DNA from: Berberis thunbergii
Taxonomy: Eukaryota; Streptophyta; Magnoliopsida; Ranunculales; Berberidaceae
Direction of reading: 5' to 3'
Length of the DNA: 64,000 nucleotides
Assembly (NCBI GenBank): GCA_003290165.1
Contig: QNQO01000219.1
Coordinates: forward strand, 744,001 to 808,000
Each line of letters begins with the position of its first letter. Within the stretch, counting starts at the first letter, position 1. Both the position numbers and the translations under genes were made by a program. Shown here in pieces: positions 14,301 through 26,057 of this stretch. A model generated the notes under the pieces. The model saw nothing but the letters and a program-made list of their open reading frames with translations, had not been told where the DNA came from and did not search any database.

Positions 14301-16890
14301 TACGGGGTTCCCTCGTGCGTTTCGGTTCAAACGGGTTTATCCTGTCGTTAAACATGATTGACTCGGTTCTATCACGAACCCACTGATGAATCTATCATGT
14401 CTTTCGATACAATCAATATGGGACTATCCCATCTTTTAACACGATGGATTCGGGTCTATCCCGAACCTAGTTATGATTCCATCTTGCCTTTCAATAAAAC
14501 TCAGACGGGTCTATCCTATCTTTTAACACGATGGATTCGTGTCTATCCTGAACCCACTTCCGGTTCTTAATTGTGTTTCGATACAATGGAGACGGGTCTA
14601 TCCCGTCTCTTAACACGATGAATTTGGATCAATCACGAACCCACTTCTGGTGCTTTCCTGTTTTTCGATACAATGGAGACGGGTCTATTCCGTCTTTCAA
14701 CACGATATATTTTTGTTTATCCAGAACCCACTTCCGGGTCTCTCATGCATTTTGATACAATGGAGACAGTTGTATCCGTAATTTGATCACGATGGATTCG
14801 AGTCTATCTTGAACCCACGTCTGGTTCCATCCTGCCCATAGATACAACGGGGACGGGTCTATCTCGTCGTTTAACACGATGAATTCGGGTCTATCACGAA
14901 TCCACTTATGGTTCTATCATGTCTTTCGATATAATGAAGTCGGGTCTATTTCATTTTTTAACACGATGGATTCAGGTCTATCCCGAACCCACTTGTGATT
15001 TCATTTTGCCTTTCGATAAATTCAGAACGAGTCTATCCCGTCTTTTAACACTATGGATTCGGGTCTATCTCGAACCTACTAATGATTTTTACCTGTCTTT
15101 CGATTAAATTCAAACAGGGTTCCTTCATGCGTTTCGATTCAGATGGGTTTGTTCCGTCATTTAACACGAGGGATTCGGGTCTATCATGAATAGACTTATG
15201 GTTCTATCACGTCTTTCGATACACTGAAAAACCGGTTTAACACGATGGATTCGGGTCTATCCCGAACCAACTTGAGATTCCATCCTGCCTTTCGTTAAAA
15301 TTAAAACAAGTCTTTTAGCACGATGAATTCAACTCGATCTCGAACCTACTTATGATTCCATCTTGTCTTTCGATTAAATTCATACGGGGTTCCCTCATGC
15401 GTTTCGATTCAGACGGGTTTATCCCGTCGTTAAACATGATTGACTCGGTTCTATAACGAACCCACTTATGAATCTATCATGCCTTTTAAAATCAATATGG
15501 GTCTATCCCATCTTTTAACAAGATGGATTCGGGTCTATCCCGAACCAAGTTTTGATTCTCTCCTGCCATTCGATAAAACTCAGACGGGTCTATCCCGTCA
15601 TTTAACACAATGTATTTGGTTCTATTCCGCACCCACTTCTTGTTCCCTTATGCATTTCGATACACGATTGAGATAGGTCTATCCCGTCTTTTAACACGAT
15701 TGATTCGGGTCAATCACAAACCCACTTCTGGTGCTCTTTTGTTTTTCGGTACAATGGAGAAGGGTCTATTCCGTCTTTTAACACAATTTATTCAGGTATA
15801 TCCCGAACCTAGATTTGATTCCATCCTGCCTTTCGATAAAACTCAGACGAGTCTATCCCGAACCCACTTCTGGTTCCCGTATGCATTTTGATACACGATG
15901 GTGACGGGTTTATCCCGTCTTTTAACACAATTGATTCGGGTCAATCTCGAACCCACTTCTGGTGCTCTCCTGTTTTTCGATACAATGGGGACGGGTCTAT
16001 TCCGTCTTTTAACACGATGTATTCGGGTCTATCCCGAATCCACTTCTGGTTCCCTCATTCCTTTCGATATAATGGAAACGGGTGTATCCGTATTTTTATC
16101 ACGATGGATTCGGGTCTATCTTCAATCCACTTCAGGTTCCATTCTGCCTATAGATACAATGGATTCGGGTTTATCCCGTCATTTAACAAGATGGATTCGG
16201 GTCAATCGCATACCCACTTCTGGTTCTCTCCTGCTTTTTGATACAAGGGAGACGGGTGTATCTGTATTGTTATCACGATGGATTTGGGTCTATCTTCAAC
16301 CCACTTTTGGTGCTCTCCTGTTTTTCGATACAATGGAGGCGGGTCTATTCCGTCTTTTAACATGATGTATTCGGGTCTATCCTGAACCCACTTATGGTTC
16401 CCTCATGCCTTTCGATACAATGCATACGGGTTTAATTCGTCGTTTAACTCGATGGATTCGTGTCTATCACAAACCCACTTATGGTTCTATCATGTCTTTC
16501 GATACAATGAATATGGGTGTATCCCATCTTTTAATACGATGGATTCGGGTCTATCCCGAACCTAGTTATGATTCCATCCCGCCTTTCGATAAAACTCAGA
16601 CGGGTCTATCCCATTTTTTAACACGATGGATTCGTGTCAATCCTGAACCCACTTCCGGTTTTTAATTGTGTTTCGATAGAATGGAGACGGGTCTATCCCG
16701 TCTCTTAACACGATGAATTCAGATCAATCACGAACCCACTTCTGGTGCTTTTCTGTTTTTCGATACAATGGAGACGGGTTTATTCCGTCTTTCAACACGA
16801 TATATTCTTGTTTATCCAGAACCCACTTCTGGTTCCCTCATGCCTTTTGATACAATGGAGATGGTTGTATCAGTAATTTGATCATGATGG
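11370..16890 (+). repeat. Segmental duplication inside the satellite (+4.10 and +2.40 kb)
   Basis: About 1.4 kb at 11370-12790 recurs at 15470-16890 with an offset of 4101-4104 bp. An overlapping family of blocks, 12813-13700 against 15222-16100, is offset by 2400-2409 bp. Both pairs share unusual monomers, such as one with TATACACGATNGAGA in place of ATACAATGGAGA. The nested offsets show several rounds of block copying. Confidence 0.7.
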
Positions 16891-19700
16891 ATTCGGGTCT
16901 ATCTTGAACCCACGTCTGGTTCCATCCTGCCCATAGATACAATGGGGACGGGTCTATCCCGTCGTTTAACACGATGGATTCGGGTCTATCACGAATCCAC
17001 TTATGGTTCTATCATGTCTTTCGATACAATGAAGTTGGGTCCATCTCATTTTTTAACACAAGCGATTCAGGTCTATCCCGAACCCACTTGTGCTTTCATT
17101 TTGCCTTTCGATAAATTTAGACGAGTCTATCCCGTCTTTTAACACTATGGATTTGGGTCTATCTCGAACCTACTAATGATTTTTACCTGTCTCTCGATTA
17201 AACTCAAACAGGGTTCCCTCATGCGTTTCGATTCAGATGGGTATGTTTCGTCGTTTAACACGATGGATTCGGGTCTATCAGGAACAGACTTAGGGTTCTA
17301 TCACGTCTTTCGATACACTGAAAACAGGTTTAACACGATGGATTCGGGTCTATCCCGAACCAACTTGAGAATCCATCCTACCTTTCATTAAAATTAAGAC
17401 AAGTCTATCCTGTCTTTTAACACGATGAAGTCAAGTCTATCTCGAACCTACTTATTATTCCATATTGTCTTTCGATCAAATTCATACGTGGTTCCCTCAT
17501 GCATTTCAATTCAGACGGGTCTATCCCGTCATTAAACATGATTGACTCGGTTCTATCATGAACCCACTTATTGTTCTATCATCTCTTAAGATACAATCAA
17601 TATGGGTCTATCCCATCTTTTAACATGATGGATTCGGGTCTATCCCGAACCTAGTTTTGATTCCATCCTGCCTTTCGTTAAAACTCAAACGGGTCTATCC
17701 CGTCTTTTAACACGATGGTTTCGTGTCTATCCGAACCCACTTCCGGTTCTTAATTGTGTTTCGATACAATGGAGACGGGTATATCCCGTCTCTCAACATG
17801 ATGAATTCGGATCAATCACGAACCCACTTCTGGCGCTCTCGTTCCTTTCGATACAATGGAGACAGGTCTATTCCGTCTTTTAACACGATGTATTCAGGTT
17901 TATCCAGAACCCACTTCTGGTTCCCTCATCCCTTTTGATACAATGGTGACGATTGTATCAGTAATTTTATCACGATTAATTTGGATCTACCTTGAACCCA
18001 CGTCTGGTTCCATCCTGCCCATAGATACAATGGGGGCGGGTCTATCCCGTCGTTTAACACGATGGATTCGGGTCTATCACGAACCCACTATGGTTCTATC
18101 ATGTCTTTCGATACAATGAAGTCGAGTCTATCTCATATTTTAACACGATGGATTTGGGTCAATCCTGAACCCAATTGTGATTCCATCTTGCCTTTCGATA
18201 ACTTAAAACGAGTCTATCCCATCTTTTAACACAATGGATTCGGGTTTATCTCGAACCTACTTATGATTTTAACCTATCTTTCGATGGGGTTCCCTCTTGC
18301 ATTATGATTCAGATGGGTCTGTTTCGTCGTTTAACACGATGGATTTGGGTATATCATGAATAGACTTATGGTTCTATCACGTCTTTCGATACACTGAAAA
18401 CTGGTTTAACACGATGGATTCGGGTCTATCTCGAACCTACTTGAGACTCCATCCTGCCTTTCAATAAAATTAAGACGAGTCTATCCTGTCTTTTAACACG
18501 ATGGATTCGGGTCTATCTCGAACCTACTTATGAATCGATCTTGTCTTTCGATTAAATTCATACGGGGTTCCCTCGTGCTTTTCGGTTCAAACGGGTCTAT
18601 CCCGTCGTTAAACATGATTGACTCGGTTCTATCACGAACCCACTGATGAATCTATCATGTCTTTCGATACAATCAATATGGGTCTATCCCATCTTTTAAC
18701 ACGATGGATTCGGGTCTATCCTGAACCTAGTTATGATTCCATCCTGCCTTTCGATAAAACTCAGACGGGTCTATCCTATCTTTTAACACGATGGATTCGT
18801 GTCTATCCTGAACCCACTTCCGGTTCTTAATTGTGTTTTGATACAATGGAAACGGGTCTATCCCGTCTCTTAACACGATGAATTCGGATCAATCACGAAC
18901 CCACTTCTGGTGCTTTCCTGCTTTTCGATACAATGGAGACGGGTCTATTCCGTCTTTCAACAGGATGCATTTTTGTTTATCCAGAACCCACTTCCGGTTT
19001 CCTCATGCCTTTTGATACAATGGAGACGGTTGTATCCGTAATTTGATCACGATGGATTCGGGTCTATCTTGAACCAACGTCCGGTTCCATCCTGCCCATA
19101 GATACAATGGGGACGGGTCTATCCCATCGTTTAACACGATGAATTCGGGTCTATCACAAATCCACTTATGGTTCTATCATGTCTTTCGATACAATGAAGT
19201 CGGGTCTATTTCATTTTTTAACACGATGGATTCAGGTCTATCCCGAACCCACTTGTGATTTCATTTTGCCTTTCGATAAATTCAGAACGAGTCTATCCCA
19301 TCTTTTAACACTATGGATTCGGGTCTATCTCGAAACTACTAATGATTTTTACCTGTCTTTCGATTAAATTCAAACAGGGTTCCCTCATGCGTTTCGATTC
19401 AGATGGGTTTGTTCCGTCGTTTACACGATGGATTCAGGTCTATCATGAATAGACTTATGGTTCTATCACGTCTTTCGATACACTGAAAAATCAGTTTAAC
19501 ACGATGGATTAGGGTCTATCCCGAACCAACTTGAGATTCCATCCTGCCTTTCGTTAAAATTAAGACAAGTCTTTTAACACGATGAATTCAAGTCTATCTC
19601 GAACCTACTTATGATTCCATCTTGTCTTTCGATTAAATTCATACGGGGTGGGTTCCCTCATGCGTTTCAATTCAAACAGGTCTATCCCGTCGTTAAACAT
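13620..19700 (+). repeat. Segmental duplication inside the satellite (+4.26 kb)
   Basis: About 1.8 kb at 13620-15440 recurs at about 17890-19700. The offset is 4271 bp at its start and 4260-4261 bp from 14358/18618 onward. The same irregular monomers appear in the same order, including rare variants such as the one with a shortened CGATAACTTAAAACG segment. The match ends near 15440/19700, where different variants follow. This is what block amplification by unequal crossover would leave. Confidence 0.75.
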
Positions 19701-20700
19701 GATTGACTCGGTTCTATCACGAACCCACTTATGGTTCTATCATCTCTTAAGATACAATCAATATGGGTCTATCCCATCTTTTAACAGGATGGATTCGGGT
19801 CTATCCCGAACCTAGTTTTGATTCCATCCTGCCTTTCGTTAAAACTCATACGGGTTTATCCCGTCTTATAACACGATGGTTTCTTGTCTATCCGAACCCA
19901 CTTCCGATTCTTAATTGTGTTTCGATACAATGGAGACTGGTTTATCTCGTCTCTTAACACGATGAATTCCGATCAATCACGAACCCACTTCTTGTGCTCT
20001 CGTGCCTTTCGATACAATGGAGACAAGTCTATTCCGTCTTTTAACACGATGTATTCAGGTTTATCCAGAACCACTTCTGGTTCCCTGATCCCTTTTGATA
20101 CAATGGAGACGATTGTGTCAGTAATTTTATCACGATTAATTCAGATCTACCTTGAACCCACATTTGGTTCCATCTTGCCCATAGATACAATGGGGACGGG
20201 TCTATCCCATCGTTTAACACGATGGATTCGGGTCTATCACGAACTCACTATGGTTCTATCATGTATTTCGATACAATGAAGTCGGGTCTATCTCATATTT
20301 TAACACGATGGATTCGGGTCTATCCTGAACCCACTTGTGATTCCATTTTGCCTTTCGATAAATTAAAACGAGTCTATTCCGTCTTTTAACACAATGGATT
20401 CGGGTTTATCTCGAACCTACTTATGATTTTAACCTATCTTTCGATTAAATTCAGACGGGGTTCCCTCTTGCATTACTATTCATATGGGTCTGTTCCGTCG
20501 TTTAACACGATGGATTCGGGTCTATCATGAATAGACTTATGGTCTATCACGTCTTTCGATACACTGAAAACCGGTTTAACACGATGGATTCGGGTCTATC
20601 TCGAACCTACTTGAGATTCCATCCTGCCTTTCGATAAATTTAAGACGAGTCTATCCTGTCTTTTAACACGATGGATTCGGGTCTATCTCGAACCTACTTA
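14100..20700 (+). repeat. Higher-order repeat domain, about 1.08 kb period
   Basis: The distinctive shortened monomer (CTGAAAACNGGTTTAAC type) occurs at about 14132, 15222, 17317, 18393, 19483 and 20563. The spacings are 1090, 2095, 1076, 1090 and 1080 bp. This marks a multi-monomer unit of about 1.08 kb, equivalent to roughly twelve 87-bp monomers plus truncated ones. Outside this interval the same marker is irregularly spaced (1.3-2.4 kb), so the array is only partly homogenised. Confidence 0.7.
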
Positions 20701-23700
20701 TGATTCCATCCTGTCTTTCGATTAAATTCATACGGGGTTCCCTGATGTGTTTCGATTCAGACGGGTCTATCCCAGCGTTAAACATGATGGACTCGGTTCT
20801 ATCGCGAACCCACTTATGGTTCTATCATGTCTTTCGATACAATCAATATGGGTCTATCCAATCTTTTAACACGATGGATTCGGGTCTATCCCGAACCTAG
20901 TTTTGATTCCATCCAGCCTTTCGATAAAACTTAGACGGGTCTATCCCGAACCCACTTCTGGTTCCCTTATGCGTTTTGATACACGATGGAGACGGGTCTA
21001 TCCCGTCTTCTAACAAGATTGATTCGGGTCAATTTGGAACCCACTTCTGGTGCTCTCCTATTTTTTTATACAAAGGGGACGAGTCTATTCGGTCTTTTAA
21101 CACGATGTATTCGGGTCAATCCCGAATCCATTTCTGGTTCCCTCATGCCTTTCGATATAATGGAGGCGGGTGTATCTGTATTTTTATCACGATAGATTCG
21201 GGTCTATCACGAACCAGCTTGAGATTCCATCCTGCCTTTTGTTAAAATTAAGACAAGTCTATCCCGTCTTTTAACACAATGAATTCAAGTCTATCTCGAA
21301 CCTACTTATGATTTCATCTTGTCTTTTGATTAAATTCATACGGGGTTCCCTCATGCGCTTCGATTCAGACCGGTCTATCCCGTCGTTAAACATGATTGAC
21401 TCGGTTCTATCACGAACCCACTTATGGTTCTATCATCTCTTAAGATACAATCAATATGGGTCTATCCCATCTTTTAACAGGATGGATTCGGGTCTATCCC
21501 GAACCTAGTTTTGATTCCATCTTGCTTTCGTTAAAACTCAGATGGGTTTATCCCGTCTTTTAACACGATGGTTTCGTGTCTATCCGAAACCACTTCCGGT
21601 TCTTAATTGTGTTTCGATACAATGGAGACGGGTCTATGTCGTCTCTTAACACGATGAATTCGAATCAATCACGAACCCACTTCTGGTGCTCTCGTGCTTT
21701 TCGATACAATGGAGACAGGTCTATTCCGTCTTTTAACATGATGTATTCAGGTTTATCCAGAACCCACTTCTGGTTCCCTCATCCCTTCTGATACAATGGA
21801 GATGATTGTATCAGTAATTTTATCACGATTAATTCGGATCTACCTTGAACCCACGTCTAGTTCCTCTTGCATTATGATTCAGATGGATCTGTTCCGTCGT
21901 TTAACACGATGGATTCGGGTCTATCATGAATAGACTTATGGTTCTATCACGTCTTTCGATACACTGAAAACAGGTTTAACACGATGGATTCGGGTCTATC
22001 TCGAACCTACTTATGATTCCATCCTATCTTTCGATTAAATTCATACGGGGTTCCCTCATGCGTTCCGATTCAGACGGGTCTATCCCGTCGTTAAACATGA
22101 TGGACTCTGTTCTATCGCGAACCCACTTATGGTTCTATCATGTCTTTCGATACAATCAATATGGGTCTATCCCATCTTTTAACACAATGGATTCGGGTCT
22201 ATCCCAAACCTAGTTTTGATTCCATCCTGCCTTTCGATAAAACTCAGACGGATCTATCCCGAACCCACTTCTAGTTCCCTTATGCGTTTTGATACACGAT
22301 GGAGACGGGTCTATCCCGTCTTTTTACACGATTGATTCGGGTCAATCAGGAACCCACTTATGGTGCTCACCTATTTTTCGATACAATGGGGACGGGTTTA
22401 TTCCGTCTTTTAACACGATGTATTCGGGTCTATCCCGAATCCACTTCTTGTTCCCTCATGCGTTTTGATATAATGGAGACGGGTGTATCCGTATTTTTAT
22501 CACGATGGATTCGGGTCTATCTTCAATCCACTTTTGGTTCCATCCTGCCTATAAATACAATGGAGTCGGGTTTATCCTGTTGTTTAACATGATGGATTCG
22601 GGTCAATCCCATACCCACTTCTAGTTCTCTCCTGTTTTTTGATACAAGGAATACGGGTGTATCTGTATTGTTATCACGATGTATTTGGGTCAATCTTCAA
22701 CCCACTTTTGGTGCTCTCCTGTTTTTCGATACAATGGAGACGGGTCTATTCCGTCTTTTAACACGATGTATTCGGGTCTATCCTGAACCGACTTCTGGTT
22801 CCCTCATGCCTTTCGAATCAATGGAGACGGGTTTATCCCGTCGTTTAACTCGATGAATTCGTGTCTATCACGAACCCACTTATGGTTCTGTCATGTCTTT
22901 CGATACAAAGAATATGGGTCTATCCCATCTTTTAACACGAGGGATTCGGATCTATCCCTAACCTAGTTATGATTCCATCCTGCCTTTAGATAAAACTCAG
23001 ACGGGTCTATCCCGTCTTTTAACACGATGGATTCGTGTCTATCCCGAACCCACTTTTGGTTCTTAATTGTGTTTTGATACAATGGGGACGGGTCTATCCC
23101 GTCTTTTAACACGATAAATTCGGATCAATCCCAAACCCACTTCTGGTGCTCTCCTATTTTTCGATACAATGGAGACGGGTCTATTCCGTCTTTTAACACG
23201 ATGTATTCTGGTTTATCCAGAACCCACTTCTGGCTCCCTCATGCCTTTTGATACCATGGAGACGGTTGTATCCTTAATTTTATCACGATGGATTCGGGTC
23301 TACCTTGAATCCACGTCTGGTTCTATCCGGCCCATAGATATAATGGGGACGGGTCTATCCCGTCGTTTAACACGATGGATTCGAGTCTATCACGAACCCA
23401 CTTATGGTTCTATCATGCCTTTCGATACAATGAAATTGGGTCTATATCATATTTTAACACGATGGATTCGGGTCTATCCCAAACCCAATTGTGATTCCGT
23501 CTTGCCTTTCGATAAATTCAGACGAGTCTATCCCGTCTTTTAACACGATGGATTCGGGTCTATCTTGAACCTACTTATGATTTTAACCTGTCTTTCGATT
23601 AAATTCAGACGGGGTTCACTTATGTGTTTCGATTCAGGAGGGTCTGTTCCGTCGTTTAACACGATGGATTCGGGTCTATCACGAACAGACTTATGGTTCT

Positions 23701-24352
23701 ATCACGTCTTTTGATACACTGAAAACAGGTTTAACACAAGGATTCGGGTCTATCCCGAACCAACTTGATATTCCATCCTGCCTTTCGTTAAAATTAAGAC
23801 GAGTCTATCCCATCTTTTAACACGATGGATTCAGGTCTATATCGAACCTACTTATGAATTCATCTTGTCTTTCGATTAAATTCATACGGGGTTCCCTCAT
23901 GCGTTTCGATTCAGACGGGTCTATCACGTCGTTAAACATGATTGACTCGGTTCTATCACGAACCTACTTATGAATCTATCATGTCTTTCGATACAATCAA
24001 TATGGGTCTATCGCATCTTTTAACACGATGGATTCGGGTCTATCCCGAACCTAGTTTTGATTTCATCCTGCCTTTCGATAAAACTCCGACGGGTCTATCC
24101 CGAACCCACTTCTGGTTCCCTTATGCGTTTCGATACACGATGCAGACGGGTCTATCCCGTCTTTTAACACGATTGATTCGGGTCAATCCCGAACCCACTT
24201 CTAGTTCTCTCCTGTTTTTCGATACAATGAAGACGGGTCTATTCCATCTTTTAACACGATGTATTCGGGTCTTTCCCGAATCCATTTCTGGTTCCCTCAT
24301 GCCTTTCGATACAATGGAGACGGGTCTATTCCGTCTTTTAACACAATGTATA

Positions 24353-24980
24353 TCATTCTTTGTCAAGCACGCGGGGCTATATATTCTCCACATGATACTA
24401 ATATTTTGCTCTGCATTTTGCAGTAAATTAATGACCTGTACAGTAAGAGAAAAGTTCGAATAGATGTCAAAAAGGTCAACCCATATTATCTATCCCTGAT
24501 AAAAAAAAAAGGTGAATATTCTTCTAAGCTCTCTTTTCTAAAATAGAAATATCTTGAGTAACTTTTTCTTACTTGAGAAGTATGTTATGTCATTGCAGTA
24601 CTTCCCTGAACCCCTAAGATGGAGATCGACTAAGGAGCATTGAAAAGCAAAATTGATCAAGTATGGGGGTGGAAATATCATACTATTAGATATTCAACTT
24701 GTAGATTGTTGATCATGGTTGAAGAATTACACGTTAAAGATTATGCACCGGTTTTTGTTAATAGTGTAAGACATTGTTGTATGATTTATGAATGATGCTA
24801 GTGTTTCAGTGAATTCCATTCCTTTCACATTGATTGATTATCAACTAACTGGTATAGGAAATATATACTCAAGCTTTTATTTTACTAAAGCACCCATACG
24901 GTTACATTCGGAGTATGTACTAGTACACAGATAAGGTCTCTTATTAGTTCATAGAAAAGAAAATTTCCTGCTGGCCTTCA
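24353..24980. other. Unique AT-rich spacer after the satellite
   Basis: The satellite stops abruptly after AACACAATGTATATC near 24352. The following 630 bp holds no recognisable gene, repeat or RNA. It lies downstream of the vicilin remnant on the minus strand and could include that gene's old 3' flank. Confidence 0.5.
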
Positions 24981-25740
24981 TTAGGCCCTGGAAGGAAGTG
25001 TGTTTTCCCCTCCTGATATTTCCTTCTGGCGTTCATTAGGTCTTGGGAGGAAGTACATGTTTTCCTGGTTATCAAAGATCGAGTCTACTTCTGTTGCTTC
25101 CATGTTGAAGGACAATGTCTTAGCTACCTTATCCAGTTGCTTCAGTATGTTGTTTTTCCCTTTTTATGAAAAAAGCAAAAGTTAATCATGCCAACAACTA
25201 TATGTTTAGATAGTTCAAGCTTGAAGTGGCTTCAAAAAAAGTGTTAATCAAGAATAGCTATATGTTAAAGGTTTATGTGCCTGCAAGATAGCCTCTCTTA
25301 TTGCTACTACTATTGATAGAGAATGCCATTATCAGCAAATTCTGATTATCTGATGCAACGATGACTGTTGGGTGGTCTGGTGGAATCACAAATACCATTT
25401 GTTGAGACAGTTGAGAACTGACCTTCTGGTAATGTACCGCACCACCACTTTCGCCTTGGCTTTTGATTTGGGTTGCCATTTCAAACTGCCCATGGCCTTC
25501 TAGCAACAAGATCGCCGCGGTCTGCCTAAAGTTCAAGAATGGTGCAGTCATCGCTCCCTGTAGAATGACAACATCCATTCAGTAATCAATCTAAATCATT
25601 CATTTTAACAGGGGATTTAGTTAATTGTTGTGCAACTTAACTTACTTTGGTGATGTTAGTCAAGGAGACGGACATATCAATGTCTTGGAGCTGTTTGTAT
25701 TCACTGGAGTCAACTCTTCATTGTTCTCCAAAGAAAGATA
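24981..25740 (-). pseudogene. Truncated vicilin-like (7S globulin) gene, last three exons
   Basis: Vicilins are seed storage globulins built from two cupin domains. Three minus-strand exons encode the C-terminal cupin: 25646 to about 25735 (reading EYKQLQDIDMSVSLTNITK), 25281-25557 (GAMTAPFLNFRQTA ... YLAG) and 24981-25159 (KNNILKQLDKVAKTLSFNM ... stop TAA at 24981). The frame is continuous across both introns (88 and 121 bp). The second intron would use a GC donor (GCACAT) rather than GT. The first cupin and the signal peptide are missing. In the same frame, a TGA stop lies seven codons before EYKQLQ, and repeat sequence follows upstream. It is therefore a 5'-truncated remnant, although its 3' exons are well preserved. 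The family assignment is firm; expression is not expected. Confidence 0.85.
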
Positions 25741-26057
25741 CATCAATTCAATTTTAGGGTTTGTTTGGGAAAAGAGGGAAAATTAAATTTCACGTGCTTG
25801 GCACGTGAGGGTAATTTGGGTAGTTGCAACGAAGTAATGGAATTTGGTAGTCAAATCTATTGACTTAATGGTCAACACTTAAAATGGGGTTTGACGGAAT
25901 AAAAATAATTAATGGCACTCAAGTAGGATTTCGCCTAAATTAATGGGTGCTAAAAGATAAATAACCTCAAAAAATACTTCAGCTAACTTAAAAGAACATG
26001 TAATAAAATACTTTTCTATGTTGATTATTGTCCTCAATGGTGAAATGATACTATATA
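25741..26057. repeat. Repeat-derived flank left of the LTR element, with TSD
   Basis: There is no gene here. The segment near 25970-26045 (AGCTAACTTAAA ... TTGTCCTCAATGGTG) resembles 53735-53810 in the ALDH gene, so it belongs to a dispersed repeat. The words GGTTTGTTTGGGAAA and AAGTCAATAG/TTGACTTAATGG also recur in the 34.1-34.5 kb region. The last five bases, ATATA (26053-26057), are the left target site duplication of the element that follows. Confidence 0.5.

Larger units (their letters stand above)
6156..24352 (+). repeat. 87-bp satellite array (about 209 monomers, 18.2 kb)
   Basis: The block TTCGATACAATGGAGACGGG recurs at 6171, 6258, 6345, 6432 and 6519, exactly 87 bp apart, and the pattern continues in one orientation to about 24352. 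Each full monomer contains two dyads with the same loop: GACGGGTCTATCCCGTC and, 32 bp further on, TTCGGGTCTATCCCGAA. Because 87 is 29 codons, two forward frames stay open over many monomers, giving 60-170-residue open frames. These have no common start or end and no gene context, so I read them as a by-product. Truncated monomers recur: a 75-bp type lacking 12 bp inside the first dyad (near 7157, 9535, 11112, 14132, 15222, 17317, 18393, 19483, 20563) and a stub of about 31 bp (ending ATGCG). No other gene or inserted element is visible inside. The family is not one I recognise. Confidence 0.96.

Noticed and set aside
6156..24352. CRISPR-like array (regular repeats with variable parts)
   Set aside because: Monomers are contiguous and homologous along their whole length, with no unique spacers, and the genome is a plant's.
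6134..24463. About 60 overlapping open frames of 60-173 codons on the plus strand, looking like a repeat-protein gene family
   Set aside because: They are products of an 87-bp (29-codon) satellite. Frames start and stop at random monomers, two frames are open at once, and no promoter, intron or domain signature is seen.
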